Positions 47,997-59,518 are shown, counted from the first letter of the stretch. The stretch: DNA of 64,000 nucleotides from Vibrio sp. HA2012 (GCF_002812955.1 NZ_PFXK01000008.1:124001-188000); one strand, 5' to 3'. Translations and numbers: made by a program. The notes: generated from the letters alone by a model not told the origin.

Positions 47997-48175
47997 TCTT
48001 GCCTCCTGTCCATTCCGCTGCGGTTAACAGTAAGAGTAAGCGACTTACATTCATCTTTCAATCGGTTACAGTATAGCCTCGGACTTTTCTTTGCCTTCCG
48101 GTGAAAATGAGGCCAGACTCAGAAAAAAGATATTAGCTATAATCATACGTAAAGGTGAACAGATAAGGACGATCA

Positions 48176-49090
48176 ATGCGCATTTTGCTTACCGGTGGTA
48201 GTGGTTTTATCGGCTCTGAACTAGTCAGGCATCTGACCATGCATGAGATCGTGCTGTTAACCAGAAATATTCCCCAGACCCGGGATCGGCTTCACCACAT
48301 CAATCACGGGCATCTCTCATACATCGACACACTGGATAGCCTTTCTGATCTGAATCATTTTGATGCGGTCATTAATCTTGCCGGAGAACCCATCGCAGGT
48401 AAGCGCTGGAGCCCGGCGCAGAAGCAAAAAATATGCGACAGCCGCTGGGACATTACACAACAGATCGTCGAACGGATACATGCCAGCACTCACCCTCCTT
48501 CTGTCTTGATCAGTGGATCTGCTGTCGGCTATTACGGTGACCAACAGGCTCACCCTTTTGATGAGTCTCTGCATATCTGCCATCCGGAATTTACCCACCA
48601 TGTCTGTTCCAGATGGGAAACACTAGCCATGCGAGCCAGTACGCCAGACACACGAGTCTGTATTTTACGCACAGGTGTCGTACTCGGACTCAGCGGAGGA
48701 GCCCTAAAAATGATGCTTCCGACCTATAAACTCGGCGCTGGTGCCGTATTAGGTCGTGGCAACCAGTACATGCCGTGGATCCATATTCAGGATATGCTTC
48801 GGGGGATCGAGTTTCTTCTGAACACTTCCCACGCCAGCGGATACTTCAACTTAACAGCACCTCACCCGGTACAAAACAGGGAGTTCAGCCAAACACTGGC
48901 AAAAACACTTCACAGACCCTGTCTGCCTTATACGCCAAAATGGCTGTTGAAAATTTTACTGGGAGAAGCCAGTGCACTTCTGTTTGATAGCATCAGAGCA
49001 AAACCTAAGCATCTGACCGAACTAGGTTTTCAATTCAACTACTCAAGATTAGAGCCTGCATTAAAAAATCTTTTACATCCGCAGTCGTGA
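48176..49090 (+). CDS. yfcH: TIGR01777-type NAD-dependent epimerase (YfcH)
   Basis: 304 aa. Rossmann motif LLTGGSGFIGSELV, INLAGEPIAGKRWSPAQK, SGSAVGYYG and the C-terminal DUF1731 region (LGEASALLFDSIRAKPKHL). Extended SDR of unknown substrate; E. coli YfcH is similar. Divergent from the DUF1538 operon, which also contains a yfcE homologue. Confidence 0.9.
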   Translation: MRILLTGGSGFIGSELVRHLTMHEIVLLTRNIPQTRDRLHHINHGHLSYIDTLDSLSDLNHFDAVINLAGEPIAGKRWSPAQKQKICDSRWDITQQIVERIHASTHPPSVLISGSAVGYYGDQQAHPFDESLHICHPEFTHHVCSRWETLAMRASTPDTRVCILRTGVVLGLSGGALKMMLPTYKLGAGAVLGRGNQYMPWIHIQDMLRGIEFLLNTSHASGYFNLTAPHPVQNREFSQTLAKTLHRPCLPYTPKWLLKILLGEASALLFDSIRAKPKHLTELGFQFNYSRLEPALKNLLHPQS

Positions 49091-49140
49091 TGACTACTCT
49101 GAACCTCTGAGTCCGAATACAGCCAGAGGCCCGTCCTTCC

Positions 49141-49971
49141 ATGTCACAAAAAACTGTTTTAATTACCGGATGCTCCAGCGGCATTGGTTATGCCTGTGCC
49201 CACGCACTGCACCAACAGAACTATCATGTTATCGCCACCTGCCGTAAAGCCGCTGATGTTTCCCGCCTGCAAGCGGAAGGATTATGCTGTATTCCGTTAG
49301 ATCTCAGTGCACCCAAGAGTATTACTACCGCCGTCCAGCAGGTACAGGAACTCAGCGCTGGAACGCTGTATGCAATATTCAGTAATGCCGGTTACGGCCA
49401 GCCGGGAGCATTGGAAGATCTGCCGACAGACGCGCTGAGGGAACAATTTGAAACCAATTTTTTCGGCACACATCAGTTGATTACCGAGCTGATTCCTGAA
49501 TTAAGAAAGCAGGAAAACGGCCGGATTATTCTGAACAGCTCCGTTCTCGGTTTCGCCGCCATACCTTATCGGGGAGCTTATAACGCGAGTAAATTTGCCC
49601 TTGAAGGCTGGGCCGATACCCTAAGGCTGGAACTCTATCAAAGTGGTATTTATATCAGCCTTATCGAACCGGGTCCTATCGAAACCCGTTTTAGAGCCAA
49701 CGCGCTGGAAAAATTCCGCCAATGGATTGATATTGATGTCAGCAGGCACAGGGAAGAGTACCAAAATCAGCTGGCTCGATTGAATAAAGCCGTATCAGGT
49801 AACCGCTTTGTTCTGCCGGCTGAATCCGTCGTTGCACCACTGCTGCACGCTCTGGAGTCCGACTCCCCCAAACCGCGCTACCGGGTAACCACGCAGACAA
49901 AGATTGCTGCGATTCTCAAGCGTTTGTTATCAACCAAAGCGTTCGATAAAGTATTACGAAAGTCAGCATAA
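49141..49971 (+). CDS. Short-chain dehydrogenase (YbbO-like)
   Basis: 276 aa classical SDR. Cofactor motif [16 protein letters not shown] instead of NNAG; catalytic Ser (NSSVLG), and Tyr-Lys in [17 protein letters not shown] after the active site. Resembles E. coli YbbO, which also lies beside ybbN. Followed by the thioredoxin-like gene after 73 bp. Confidence 0.88.
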   Translation: MSQKTVLITGCSSGIGYACAHALHQQNYHVIATCRKAADVSRLQAEGLCCIPLDLSAPKSITTAVQQVQELSAGTLYAIFSNAGYGQPGALEDLPTDALREQFETNFFGTHQLITELIPELRKQENGRIILNSSVLGFAAIPYRGAYNASKFALEGWADTLRLELYQSGIYISLIEPGPIETRFRANALEKFRQWIDIDVSRHREEYQNQLARLNKAVSGNRFVLPAESVVAPLLHALESDSPKPRYRVTTQTKIAAILKRLLSTKAFDKVLRKSA

Positions 49972-50044
49972 ATATGCTATCCCCTTGATAAGTGGCCATC
50001 TGACCCATATCTTGGGGTTAGTGCCCATGTTAGGAATATTAATT

Positions 50045-50899
50045 ATGCCGTCTGAATATATTGTTGAGCTAAACGAAGAGAATTTCCGTCAGATACTGGA
50101 AAGCTCGGTACAAACCCCGGTTCTTATCCATTTCTGGGCTTCGGTGAGTAAAGAAAGCGCAGATATCATTCCGGAATTACATGCGCTGACTCAAGAGTAT
50201 AACGGTGCATTTACTCTGGCTCTGTTGAATTGCGAGCAGGAACAGAACATCGCGATGCAGTTCGGAGTACAGGCTCTTCCTACTATTGCTTTGTTTATAA
50301 ACGGTCAGCCAGTTGACGGGTTAGGCGGCCCCCAGCCGATGGATGCTATTCGACAAATGCTGGCTCAGCACCTTCCTGCTCAGGAAGAACTGGTTTTCAA
50401 AGCTGCACAGGAAAAAATCCACGCTGAACAGTATGCCGAAGCTTTGCCGATGCTCACTAGTCTTCCGGATGAGATGCAGCAAAAAGGTGATGTTAAACTG
50501 GCTCTGGCTGATTGTCTTTTACACACACACCAATTTGAACAGGCAAAAGTCCTGCTCGGGACGATTCCTCTGGAATATCAGGATAACTACTACAAAGGCC
50601 TGAAGGCAAAACTGGAGCTACATGAGCAGACAGCCGACAGTCCGGAAATTCAGGCTCTGGAACAACAGTTGGCCGCTCAACCGGATAATATGCAAACCGC
50701 ACATGAACTGGCGCTGCAATACCATCAGGTGAATCGTAGCGAAGAAGCACTGGCTCTTCTCTGGTCGTTCCTAGAGAAAGATCTGAATGCTCTGGACGGC
50801 GAACTGAAAAAAGCATTTATGGACATACTGTCTGCTCTGGGACAAGGTAATGCTGTTGCCGGTAAATACCGCCGGCAGCTGTATTCTCTGCTGTACTGA
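50045..50899 (+). CDS. ybbN: Thioredoxin-like co-chaperone, YbbN/CnoX family, without redox Cys
   Basis: 284 aa. N-terminal thioredoxin fold (to about residue 108) followed by TPR-like helices (from about residue 115). The active-site position reads WASVSKES: both Cys of CxxC are missing, so it cannot act as a disulfide reductase through that site. E. coli CnoX is also a non-classical thioredoxin that binds unfolded proteins and GroEL/DnaK clients. The start (MPSEYIVEL) has AGGAA upstream; the longer frame would use TTG and overlap the SDR. Confidence 0.9.
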   Translation: MPSEYIVELNEENFRQILESSVQTPVLIHFWASVSKESADIIPELHALTQEYNGAFTLALLNCEQEQNIAMQFGVQALPTIALFINGQPVDGLGGPQPMDAIRQMLAQHLPAQEELVFKAAQEKIHAEQYAEALPMLTSLPDEMQQKGDVKLALADCLLHTHQFEQAKVLLGTIPLEYQDNYYKGLKAKLELHEQTADSPEIQALEQQLAAQPDNMQTAHELALQYHQVNRSEEALALLWSFLEKDLNALDGELKKAFMDILSALGQGNAVAGKYRRQLYSLLY

Positions 50900-50923
50900 T
50901 CGATACCAGTAACCTCAGGATAC

Positions 50924-50953
50924 TGTAGGAGAGGAATAAAGTCTCATACTAAA
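50924..50953 (+). repeat. Left terminal repeat of the AraC/hydrolase cassette
   Basis: 30 bp beginning TGTAGGAGAGG and ending CATACTAAA. It matches the reverse complement of 53263-53292 at 25 of 30 positions, with the last 19 bases differing at one. Lies 25 bp after the ybbN stop. Confidence 0.65.
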
Positions 50954-51033
50954 CAGCCAATTAACCTTGTTCGTACCGTTTTAGATTAAACGTGATTAAA
51001 ATACTAATTGCTACTACCAAGTCTGAATCGAGC

Positions 51034-51067
51034 TACAACTGAGTATTAAAGTATCATACTAGTTGTA
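51034..51067. repeat. Hairpin with a third copy of the cassette repeat core
   Basis: TACAACT-g-AGTAT pairs with ATACTAGTTGTA (12 bp, one bulge). The loop and right arm contain TAAAGTATCATACTA, 15 bp identical to the core of the right terminal repeat. Confidence 0.55.
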
Positions 51068-51134
51068 ACTCATTCCTGGACATTAATGAGCTACGCTGAC
51101 CTCCCTAATAATCGGAATTGACATGAGGAAATGT

Positions 51135-51230
51135 ATGGCAAACCTTAGTTGGAACGCTGAATATTTATCTAAGGCTGTTGGTGGAACATTTTCCTCCAAC
51201 GGTTGGGGGTCACCTCATAACGCTCTTTAA
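51135..51230 (+). pseudogene. Possible 5' gene remnant
   Basis: 31-codon ORF starting MANLSWNAEYLSKAV with a good ribosome site (GAGGAAATGT) and TTGACA upstream. After about 12 codons it runs antisense through the end of the AraC gene. It looks like the start of a gene whose body was lost, but could be chance. Confidence 0.25.
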
Positions 51231-52140
51231 ATTTATCTCTGAAAATGAGAACTGAGCTAAACCCAGTTTTTGCGACAATCTGTTCAATAGACAAATCTGT
51301 AGATTCAAGTAGATCCTGAGCCAAGTTTAGTCGCTCAGCCGTCAGCCATTCTCCAAATGACATACCTGTAGCTCTACTAAATTTTCTCGTAAAGGTTCGG
51401 CGAGTCATCATCACTGAATCAGCTAGCTCATCCAATGAATATTTTTGATTGATATTACGCCTGATATTGTCCATTAATGCATTGATACGTGAATCAGATG
51501 TCGTCACAGGTATAGGTTGATCTATAAACTGAGCTTGCCCGCCATCTCTGTATGGAGGCACAACCATTCTTCTTGCTACTCGATTCGCAATCGTACTGCT
51601 GTAGTATTTTCGGAAAACATACAGACAGCAATCGATACCTGCGGCAGTACCTGCTGAGGTGATCACCCTGCTATCTTCAACATATAAGGCATTCGTATCG
51701 AGCGAAACTTCTGGAAAGCGTTGACTAAAATCCTGTTCTAATTCCCAGTGTGTCGCAGCTCGTTTCCCCGCTAATAAGCCAGCATAAGCGAGAACATAAC
51801 CACCAAGACATAAACCGACAACCAATGCGCCTCGGGCATGAGCACGACAGAGAGCATTGAGCAGGTTTTCATTAGGGCGCTCTTCAATTGCTCTCCAGTA
51901 AGGGACAACGATAATGTCGCAAGACTCTAGAAAATCCAACTTCGCCTCGGTATGAATTTCCATACCGATGTCAGATAAAATTGCTCCTTGCTCTCCTGCG
52001 ACAAATTTAAGTTCGAAAAAAGTTTCATTTAGGGTATCTCGCCCAAACACAATGCTCGGAACAGAAATATGAAACGGACTAAAGTGATTAAAGACGACAA
52101 CTGCAACTGAGGGAATTGTATGGTTTTCAGTGAGGTTCAT
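51169..52140 (-). CDS. GlxA-family transcriptional regulator (DJ-1/PfpI plus AraC HTH)
   Basis: 323 aa. N-terminal DJ-1/PfpI-like domain (to about residue 200) with VGLCLGGYVLAYAGLL, where Cys sits at the nucleophile elbow, and ITSAGTAAGIDCCLYVFRKY. The C-terminal AraC domain has MMTRRTFTRKFSRATGMSFGEWL and QIVAKTGFSSVLIFRDKFKERY. Ligand unknown. It follows the hydrolase gene by 96 bp in the same direction. More AT-rich codon choice than its neighbours, which fits acquisition. Confidence 0.9.
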   Translation of the reverse strand: MNLTENHTIPSVAVVVFNHFSPFHISVPSIVFGRDTLNETFFELKFVAGEQGAILSDIGMEIHTEAKLDFLESCDIIVVPYWRAIEERPNENLLNALCRAHARGALVVGLCLGGYVLAYAGLLAGKRAATHWELEQDFSQRFPEVSLDTNALYVEDSRVITSAGTAAGIDCCLYVFRKYYSSTIANRVARRMVVPPYRDGGQAQFIDQPIPVTTSDSRINALMDNIRRNINQKYSLDELADSVMMTRRTFTRKFSRATGMSFGEWLTAERLNLAQDLLESTDLSIEQIVAKTGFSSVLIFRDKFKERYEVTPNRWRKMFHQQP

Positions 52141-52236
52141 TGGGCGTTTCCAAAGTAAAATGCACAGAGCAATGTTAGTACGTTACTCTGTGCGGTTCAT
52201 AAACGCAGGTCATAGGTTTGCTTTATGACATCAAAA

Positions 52237-53013
52237 CTAGATTATCACTGTTTCACCATCTTCTGGAACAAACACAAAATCGCTAATCATATTTGCAGCT
52301 GCGTATTCGCGCATTTCTTGAGTAGTCACCAATACATGGTTAACCGCCCCCATATGAGTCGCAACGATTTTCGCTTTAGGTAGCACTTGGTGTGTTTTGA
52401 GTACATCTTCTTTACCCATAATAATAGGACCAAAGCCCAGTACATGCGCCCAACCTGTATTGAGAATAACGACACCTGGTTGTTCTTTTTTCATGGTTTC
52501 TTCTACACTTGGAATCCAAATCGTATCACCAACCACATATAACTTTTCTTCATCGGCATGGGAAAAAATCACGCCTGTCACTTCACCCAAAATTTCAGCC
52601 ATTTGATCATGTTGGAACGCTGCATCAGAGCCATGCTGGCAGACGGTACGTGTAAATGAAATACCGTGATAGTCAGTCTCTTCAGAGAAGATTTTAACAT
52701 TGGTAAAACCTTGTGATAGAAGAATGGTTTCATCACCTTCGTGCTGTACAAAAATCAATTTATCTTTAGGTATCGCATTCACTGCTGTTTCATCCCAGTG
52801 GTCTGGGTGAGTATGAGTTAGAAGAACTGCGTCCACATTGATGATGCTTTCAAGAGGCAGAGGCAATTCAACTGTTGGATTACGTAAGTGTGAATTTGCT
52901 GTTCCTTCAAACCCAGGGTAAGTGCCTTTTGGCGCTAACATTGGGTCAATAAGGAATGTTTTACCTGCATAATCGATGACTTGTGTTGCATTGCGAATTT
53001 GTGTGATTTTCAT
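52237..53013 (-). CDS. Metallo-beta-lactamase-fold hydrolase (UlaG-like)
   Basis: 258 aa. Metal-binding THTHPDHWD motif near residue 67, a further His in CQHGSDAAF, Asp in YVVGDTIW and a late His in ATHMGAVNH complete the site. Closest in layout to UlaG/YtnP-type cytoplasmic hydrolases. The AraC/GlxA regulator downstream is its likely controller. Codon use resembles the regulator rather than flanking core genes. Confidence 0.87.
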   Translation of the reverse strand: MKITQIRNATQVIDYAGKTFLIDPMLAPKGTYPGFEGTANSHLRNPTVELPLPLESIINVDAVLLTHTHPDHWDETAVNAIPKDKLIFVQHEGDETILLSQGFTNVKIFSEETDYHGISFTRTVCQHGSDAAFQHDQMAEILGEVTGVIFSHADEEKLYVVGDTIWIPSVEETMKKEQPGVVILNTGWAHVLGFGPIIMGKEDVLKTHQVLPKAKIVATHMGAVNHVLVTTQEMREYAAANMISDFVFVPEDGETVII

Positions 53014-53230
53014 AATTGTGCTCCAGTATTGCTGTGTTTTGCTCTAATGGAGTCATTTTATGCAATAGGATAGACGCTCAAAAGTGGCTTAAAGGACACA
53101 TAAGGATACTATTGGGACAAAAGTTTGTTCTTGGAATTGGTTGTTATTAGATAAATTGAGGGAAACTAATAGAAACCATTTTAGTGTTCATTAACTGACA
53201 GTAACACTGTTTGGGGCATAAACGTTTTAG

Positions 53231-53264
53231 AAATGGCAGCGTACCTATGTGATCGCTGCCATTT
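53231..53264 (+). terminator. Perfect hairpin near the right cassette end
   Basis: AAATGGCAGCG / CGCTGCCATTT, 11-bp perfect stem with a 12-nt loop and flanking TTTT-A. It sits inside the cassette next to the right repeat, upstream of the hydrolase gene. Confidence 0.5.
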
Positions 53265-53292
53265 TAGTATGATACTTTATTATTCTCACACA
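53263..53292 (-). repeat. Right terminal repeat of the AraC/hydrolase cassette
   Basis: Inverted copy of 50924-50953 (25 of 30). Contains TAGTATGATACTTTA (53265-53279), also found inverted at 51047-51061. Confidence 0.65.
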
Positions 53293-53307
53293 GATACAGA
53301 ATGTCTG

Positions 53308-53329
53308 AAGGGCGCGATGCGCCCTTTTT
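53308..53329 (+). terminator. Plus-strand terminator, probably originally of ybbN
   Basis: AAGGGCGC / GCGCCCTT stem, GAT loop, then TTT. It works only on the plus strand, yet the nearest plus-strand gene is ybbN, 2.4 kb to the left. Confidence 0.8.
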
Positions 53330-53406
53330 CATTTGGATTATTCAGAGGTAATGTCGGTGACATCAAGCAAAAAAAATCGTTAACCCGACACGTCGTCAGA
53401 ATGGTA

Positions 53407-53859
53407 TTACTCCAGCGGCTCAATAAACAGCACGATGCCATCCACATCCACCACTTTCACCAGAGTTCCGGCCGGGATATCCTGATCACATCTCGCTGAC
53501 CAAGTGGTATCACCAAGACGGATCCGGCAACTCCCCCTCCGAACATCGTCTTCAACCCGGGTTGTCTGCCCAATCATCTGTCGTTCACGCTGATTCAGAA
53601 CACTCTGCGCATTGGCCGTGCGATCCTGTTTGTGCTGATAACGCCACCACAGCCAGGTTGTCAGCAATGAGAAGACAGCAAAACTCACCCACTGTAGTTG
53701 CCAGCTCATCGGAAGCAGTGCCAAAAGCAAGCCGACCATGACAGCTGAAATACCCAGCCAGAGAAAATACCCGGCTGTTCCCAGTAACTCTCCGGATAAC
53801 AGCAGCAGTCCCAGCGCTATCCAGTGCCAATGATTGACCTGTTGCAATAACTCTATCAA
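53407..53859 (-). CDS. NfeD-family membrane protein (YbbJ-like)
   Basis: 150 aa (E. coli YbbJ 151). Three to four N-terminal hydrophobic segments (WIALGLLLLSGELLGTAGYF) and a C-terminal OB fold (GSCRIRLGDTTWSARCDQDIPAG). The start is TTG at 53857-53859 with AGGAAT upstream; the longer frame would overlap qmcA. NfeD proteins pair with SPFH proteins; qmcA lies 10 bp upstream in the same operon. Confidence 0.88.
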   Translation of the reverse strand: MIELLQQVNHWHWIALGLLLLSGELLGTAGYFLWLGISAVMVGLLLALLPMSWQLQWVSFAVFSLLTTWLWWRYQHKQDRTANAQSVLNQRERQMIGQTTRVEDDVRRGSCRIRLGDTTWSARCDQDIPAGTLVKVVDVDGIVLFIEPLE

Positions 53860-53869
53860 GCGATTATTC

Positions 53870-54787
53870 CTATTCTGGTTTCTGTTGTTTGAACATTTCA
53901 GCAATCCCTGCAATGGATCCCATCAGACCGGCAGCCTCCAGAGGCAACATAATAATCTTACCATTTTCTGCCTGACCAATCGATTTAAGTGCATCGGTGT
54001 ATCCCTGAGCAATAAAATAATTAACCGCCTGCATATCCCCTTTCGCAATCGCATTGGAAACCATCTCTGTCGCCCGAGCTTCCGCTTCGGCAGCCCGTTC
54101 ACGAGCCTCAGCCTGCAAGATAGCCGCCTGCTTATCACCTTCCGCTTTCAAGATCTCAGCCTGCTTTTGTCCTTCCGCACGCAAAATTTCTGCTTGCCTG
54201 ATACCTTCCGCTTCCAGCACTTCTGCCCGTTTATTCCTCTCCGCTTTCATCTGCGCATTCATTGCAGCGGTAAGGTCTTCCGGTGGCTGTACGTCTTTGA
54301 TCTCAATACGGGTAACTTTAACCCCCCACGGATTCGTCGCTTCATCCACAATAGATAAAAGCTTTACATTGATCATATCCCGCTGACTCAGCATTTCATC
54401 CAGCTCCATCGAACCTAACACCGTACGGATATTCGTCAGCGTCAGATTACGGATAGCGTGTTCCAGATCATTCACTTCATAAGCAGCTTTCGCGGCATCA
54501 ACAACCTGAACAAAGCAGACCGCATCAATGGTGACATTAGCATTATCTTTGGAAATAACTTCCTGAGCCGGAATATCCAATACCCGCTCCATCATGCTGA
54601 TTTTAGAACCGATACGGTCAATAAACGGAATAATTAAATTCAGACCGGGTTTCAGGGTATGGGTATAACGGCCAAAACGCTCCACCGTCCAGTTACTCCC
54701 CTGAGGAACCGTTTTAACTCCTGCTGCTATAAAAACAATAACAACAAACAGCAGTACCCCAATTGTGATCATGACATCGATAGCCAT
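53870..54787 (-). CDS. qmcA: SPFH/stomatin-like membrane protein QmcA
   Basis: 305 aa. N-terminal membrane segment, SPFH domain ([22 protein letters not shown]), then a long coiled coil of EAEGxRQAEILxAEGxKQ repeats (about residues 185-240). Inner membrane, microdomain scaffold that modulates FtsH-type proteolysis in E. coli. Operon with nfeD. Confidence 0.95.
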   Translation of the reverse strand: MAIDVMITIGVLLFVVIVFIAAGVKTVPQGSNWTVERFGRYTHTLKPGLNLIIPFIDRIGSKISMMERVLDIPAQEVISKDNANVTIDAVCFVQVVDAAKAAYEVNDLEHAIRNLTLTNIRTVLGSMELDEMLSQRDMINVKLLSIVDEATNPWGVKVTRIEIKDVQPPEDLTAAMNAQMKAERNKRAEVLEAEGIRQAEILRAEGQKQAEILKAEGDKQAAILQAEARERAAEAEARATEMVSNAIAKGDMQAVNYFIAQGYTDALKSIGQAENGKIIMLPLEAAGLMGSIAGIAEMFKQQKPE

Positions 54788-55004
54788 ACTTATCCCTTCT
54801 AAGATATTGAAATTCTAATAATATACTTGAGTGTAAAAATCAGGTTATTTTGGATCGCTTTATATAGGTTAGTAAACAATCAATAGCTTATACTCAAGTA
54901 ACTTCAAGATATTTGTTCAGTGAGTATATATCAGAGAAAAGACGATCACTGACAAAAAGGCTGTTTCCGGATCATTACTGCCTGAGTGATTTCACTACCA
55001 CCAG

Positions 55005-55745
55005 CTATTCTTGTTCCAGCAGCCATTTTAAGATGGCGACCCTGTCATTCTGTTCCGCTTCCGCATACCAATAACCCAGCATATTAAGTGGCTGACTGTC
55101 ACCGTTCAGAGCCTCTGGCACCGTCTTCCTGTTCAGAAAGGCCCAGTCAGAAAATATCTGTTGTTCACTTTCTGCTGCCCGAGCATACCAGTACTGAACC
55201 ATTTCCAGAGCCTGGCTATGATATTTTTCATGAACATCCGAAGCTGTTGTCGTGTCTTTTTCTGCCCTTGCTGTCTCTGTAAGACCATGTGTTTTATTAA
55301 ACGCTTCCAGCTCTCTTCTGTAATCACGAACCAGGCCATCACCGGGCATCAATACACCCTGCTGCACAGAAAAAGGATTTCCGGAGGCATCCACCACATT
55401 CATTTGTGGATCATTTTTAAACAGCTTCGCCTGTTCCTTCGTTTTTATCTCTTTCGCCGGTGATACATACAACCGTGTATCATGCGCCTCAAACGTCAGC
55501 ACAACCGGATTGGAATAATATTTTTCGAACTGGCTTTGTCCGGTGAGCAACTTGGATACCCGAACAACAAGCTGATTCTGGCCATTATCCAGCTCAATTA
55601 TACGTTGTGTATTAATCCTTAACCCCGTTTCTTTGCCGTCAATAATGACCGGAGCCAGATCCGTATCTAATTCAACAATCACCGCTGAAAAAGCAGAAAA
55701 AGACAGTAATAGTATAGTGGCAGCTAATATTTGTTTGATAAACAT
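55005..55745 (-). CDS. DUF2057 (YccT-like) exported protein with duplicated C-terminal motif
   Basis: 246 aa. Signal peptide ending at FSA; DUF2057 domain in the first 120 or so residues (VELDTDLAPVIIDG, LYVSPAKEI). The C-terminus has two copies of one motif: residues about 179-204 and 219-246, both M-x-x-YWYA-x-A and then Trp 13 residues on. Three ATGs are in tandem; the third (55743-55745) has the right spacing from AAGGA. Function unknown. Confidence 0.82.
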   Translation of the reverse strand: MFIKQILAATILLLSFSAFSAVIVELDTDLAPVIIDGKETGLRINTQRIIELDNGQNQLVVRVSKLLTGQSQFEKYYSNPVVLTFEAHDTRLYVSPAKEIKTKEQAKLFKNDPQMNVVDASGNPFSVQQGVLMPGDGLVRDYRRELEAFNKTHGLTETARAEKDTTTASDVHEKYHSQALEMVQYWYARAAESEQQIFSDWAFLNRKTVPEALNGDSQPLNMLGYWYAEAEQNDRVAILKWLLEQE

Positions 55746-55835
55746 CATCATATCCTTTAATCAGAAAAGGCGAGCCTCCTCAGAAGACCCGCCAGACTTA
55801 TTCTTTCAAGTTAATCCATTCGTTTTGATAACCAT

Positions 55836-56834
55836 TTAGAAATAGTATTCGGTTCCCAGCATAAAGCGTGTACCATCATCCGCTTCATCATCGCCAAGAA
55901 AATCGTAGTTACGTATGTCGAAATAAATTGCCGCACTAGGCAGTGTTCGCATTATCCGGGCAGTAATTGCTGTTGATTCGGTATCATCCACCTTGTCGGA
56001 TTCAAACGTATGTGCATAGCCGACTTTATAGAGCCAAGCATCATCGTGATTATAAGCGGCGGTGGCTGACACCGCATTCTGACTGTCTTTACCGTATTCC
56101 ATCATTTTATAACCTGCCGTGAAGGTCATCGGGCCCGTCGTAAAGCTACCACCAAGAATGGTGTAAGAGTTATCTTCCACTTTGGCCGCACCTTCACCAT
56201 ATTCATCTTGAGTATAATGACCAGCATGAACACTGATACCACCGACAGTATAGGAGCCGGCAATGTTCATAATCATGGCATCAGTGGTCTCTTCCATTCC
56301 ACTCAGAGTCGCCTGAAAGTTAAAGCCAGCAAAGGTTTCAGAATCAAAACGCAGCACATGGTCGGCACGATCCTGATAAACGTGTTTAGCACCATATTTA
56401 ACTGCATTATGCCCGTCAAACACATTACCCAGCCCCGGGTTGGAGTGTGGCCAGTCGACATAATTATAAGCCGCAACCAATTGGCGGCCATAGGTAACAG
56501 AGCCGACACCGTCAAAAGCGAAACCAACAAAGGTATCACGGCCACCAACCAGACCATTGCCATCGGCGTTGCCTGTTTCCATCTGCCATACGATATCTGG
56601 GCCAAAATCTTCAAATTCGACGACCCCTTTCAGACCGAATCTTGATTCCACTGCCGTACTGGCGGTATTGTCCTCTCCGGCACCCTCTGCATCCCAGTAC
56701 ATATAAGCGATGGCAGCCTGACCGTAAAACTGAACCGCATCACCAGCCAGTTGAATGGCTGCCTGCGCCGAACCTGAAAGGGTAACAGCAGCCACTGCCG
56801 CACTGGTTAAAGTGCGTTTAATTATTTTTTCCAT
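55836..56834 (-). CDS. Outer-membrane porin
   Basis: 332 aa. Signal peptide to SAQA (cleavage before AIQLAG); alternating beta-strand pattern; GRDTFVGFAF and VTYGRQLV are the loop-3 region; ends in Phe (GTEYYF), the BAM signal. General porin of the gammaproteobacterial OmpC/OmpU-like type. GGGAG precedes the ATG. It may be under ToxR control, as vibrio porins often are; no site was confirmed. Confidence 0.92.
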   Translation of the reverse strand: MEKIIKRTLTSAAVAAVTLSGSAQAAIQLAGDAVQFYGQAAIAYMYWDAEGAGEDNTASTAVESRFGLKGVVEFEDFGPDIVWQMETGNADGNGLVGGRDTFVGFAFDGVGSVTYGRQLVAAYNYVDWPHSNPGLGNVFDGHNAVKYGAKHVYQDRADHVLRFDSETFAGFNFQATLSGMEETTDAMIMNIAGSYTVGGISVHAGHYTQDEYGEGAAKVEDNSYTILGGSFTTGPMTFTAGYKMMEYGKDSQNAVSATAAYNHDDAWLYKVGYAHTFESDKVDDTESTAITARIMRTLPSAAIYFDIRNYDFLGDDEADDGTRFMLGTEYYF

Positions 56835-57443
56835 GGAAAACTCCCAAAAATTGATAAATCTTCATTATTTCTCTTCCCAAACAAAGTCAATCAACCATCA
56901 TACAAAACAGCATAAAACCCGGAATGATACGGATATATTTGCACAAAAAACGGACAAACCAACATTACCCATGCTGATTCCGCATACAGGAAATTGACAA
57001 GGAAGAGACTAACTTCGAAGCGAAAAATATCAATTAGTTATTATTTTCCTTTAAGAAAAATGCGAGTAATTACAAATTATCCTGTTAATTAGTGATCATA
57101 TTCATAAAGATAAAATGATACGCATGAAACAAATAATAATCCTTAATTTTCACGCAGTTAACAAACAAGAAAAATATAAAACCATGAAGTGCGTCGATAA
57201 ATTACATTTATGTATATTTAATAAAAAATAATAAGAACTCTGTCTATTGAAAAACCAAAAGCACTAATGTAATAAGACAAATAATACACATTAAGAGGCA
57301 AGCATTTATTCTCAGGAATATGCGAGTCATATCATTGTTCTCACGGTATAATTAATAAAAACTGACTCATAGGAATAAAAAATGGCTGACTTAGTTGCTA
57401 AATCAGCCATGGAATAGATGTAATCACTGTCAGAAAAAAATCA
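56835..57443. promoter_or_regulatory. AT-rich region between ligA and the porin gene
   Basis: 609 bp without a credible gene, the longest gap in the window and clearly AT-richer. Its left end holds the porin promoter/leader and its right end the ligA terminator. I see no tRNA or IS. An sRNA or ToxR/OmpR sites are possible, but none was identified. Confidence 0.5.
57376..57410 (-). terminator. Terminator of ligA
   Basis: 13-bp stem ATGGCTGACTTAG / CTAAATCAGCCAT with one G-T/mismatch and a TTG loop; on the minus strand six T follow. Confidence 0.9.
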
Positions 57444-59465
<2,022 letters not shown>

Positions 59466-59518
59466 TTACTTCTAAAAGAGCTATTTTGTAAAAAATGAAT
59501 GACTAAAAGACTCATTGC

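Noticed and set aside
51034..51067. Integron attC-type site
   Set aside because: The hairpin ends do not fit the GTTRRRY/RYYYAAC core, and no integrase or cassette array is present.
53308..53329. Terminator for nfeD on the minus strand
   Set aside because: The T-run follows the stem only on the plus strand; on the minus strand the tail is CAGACATT.
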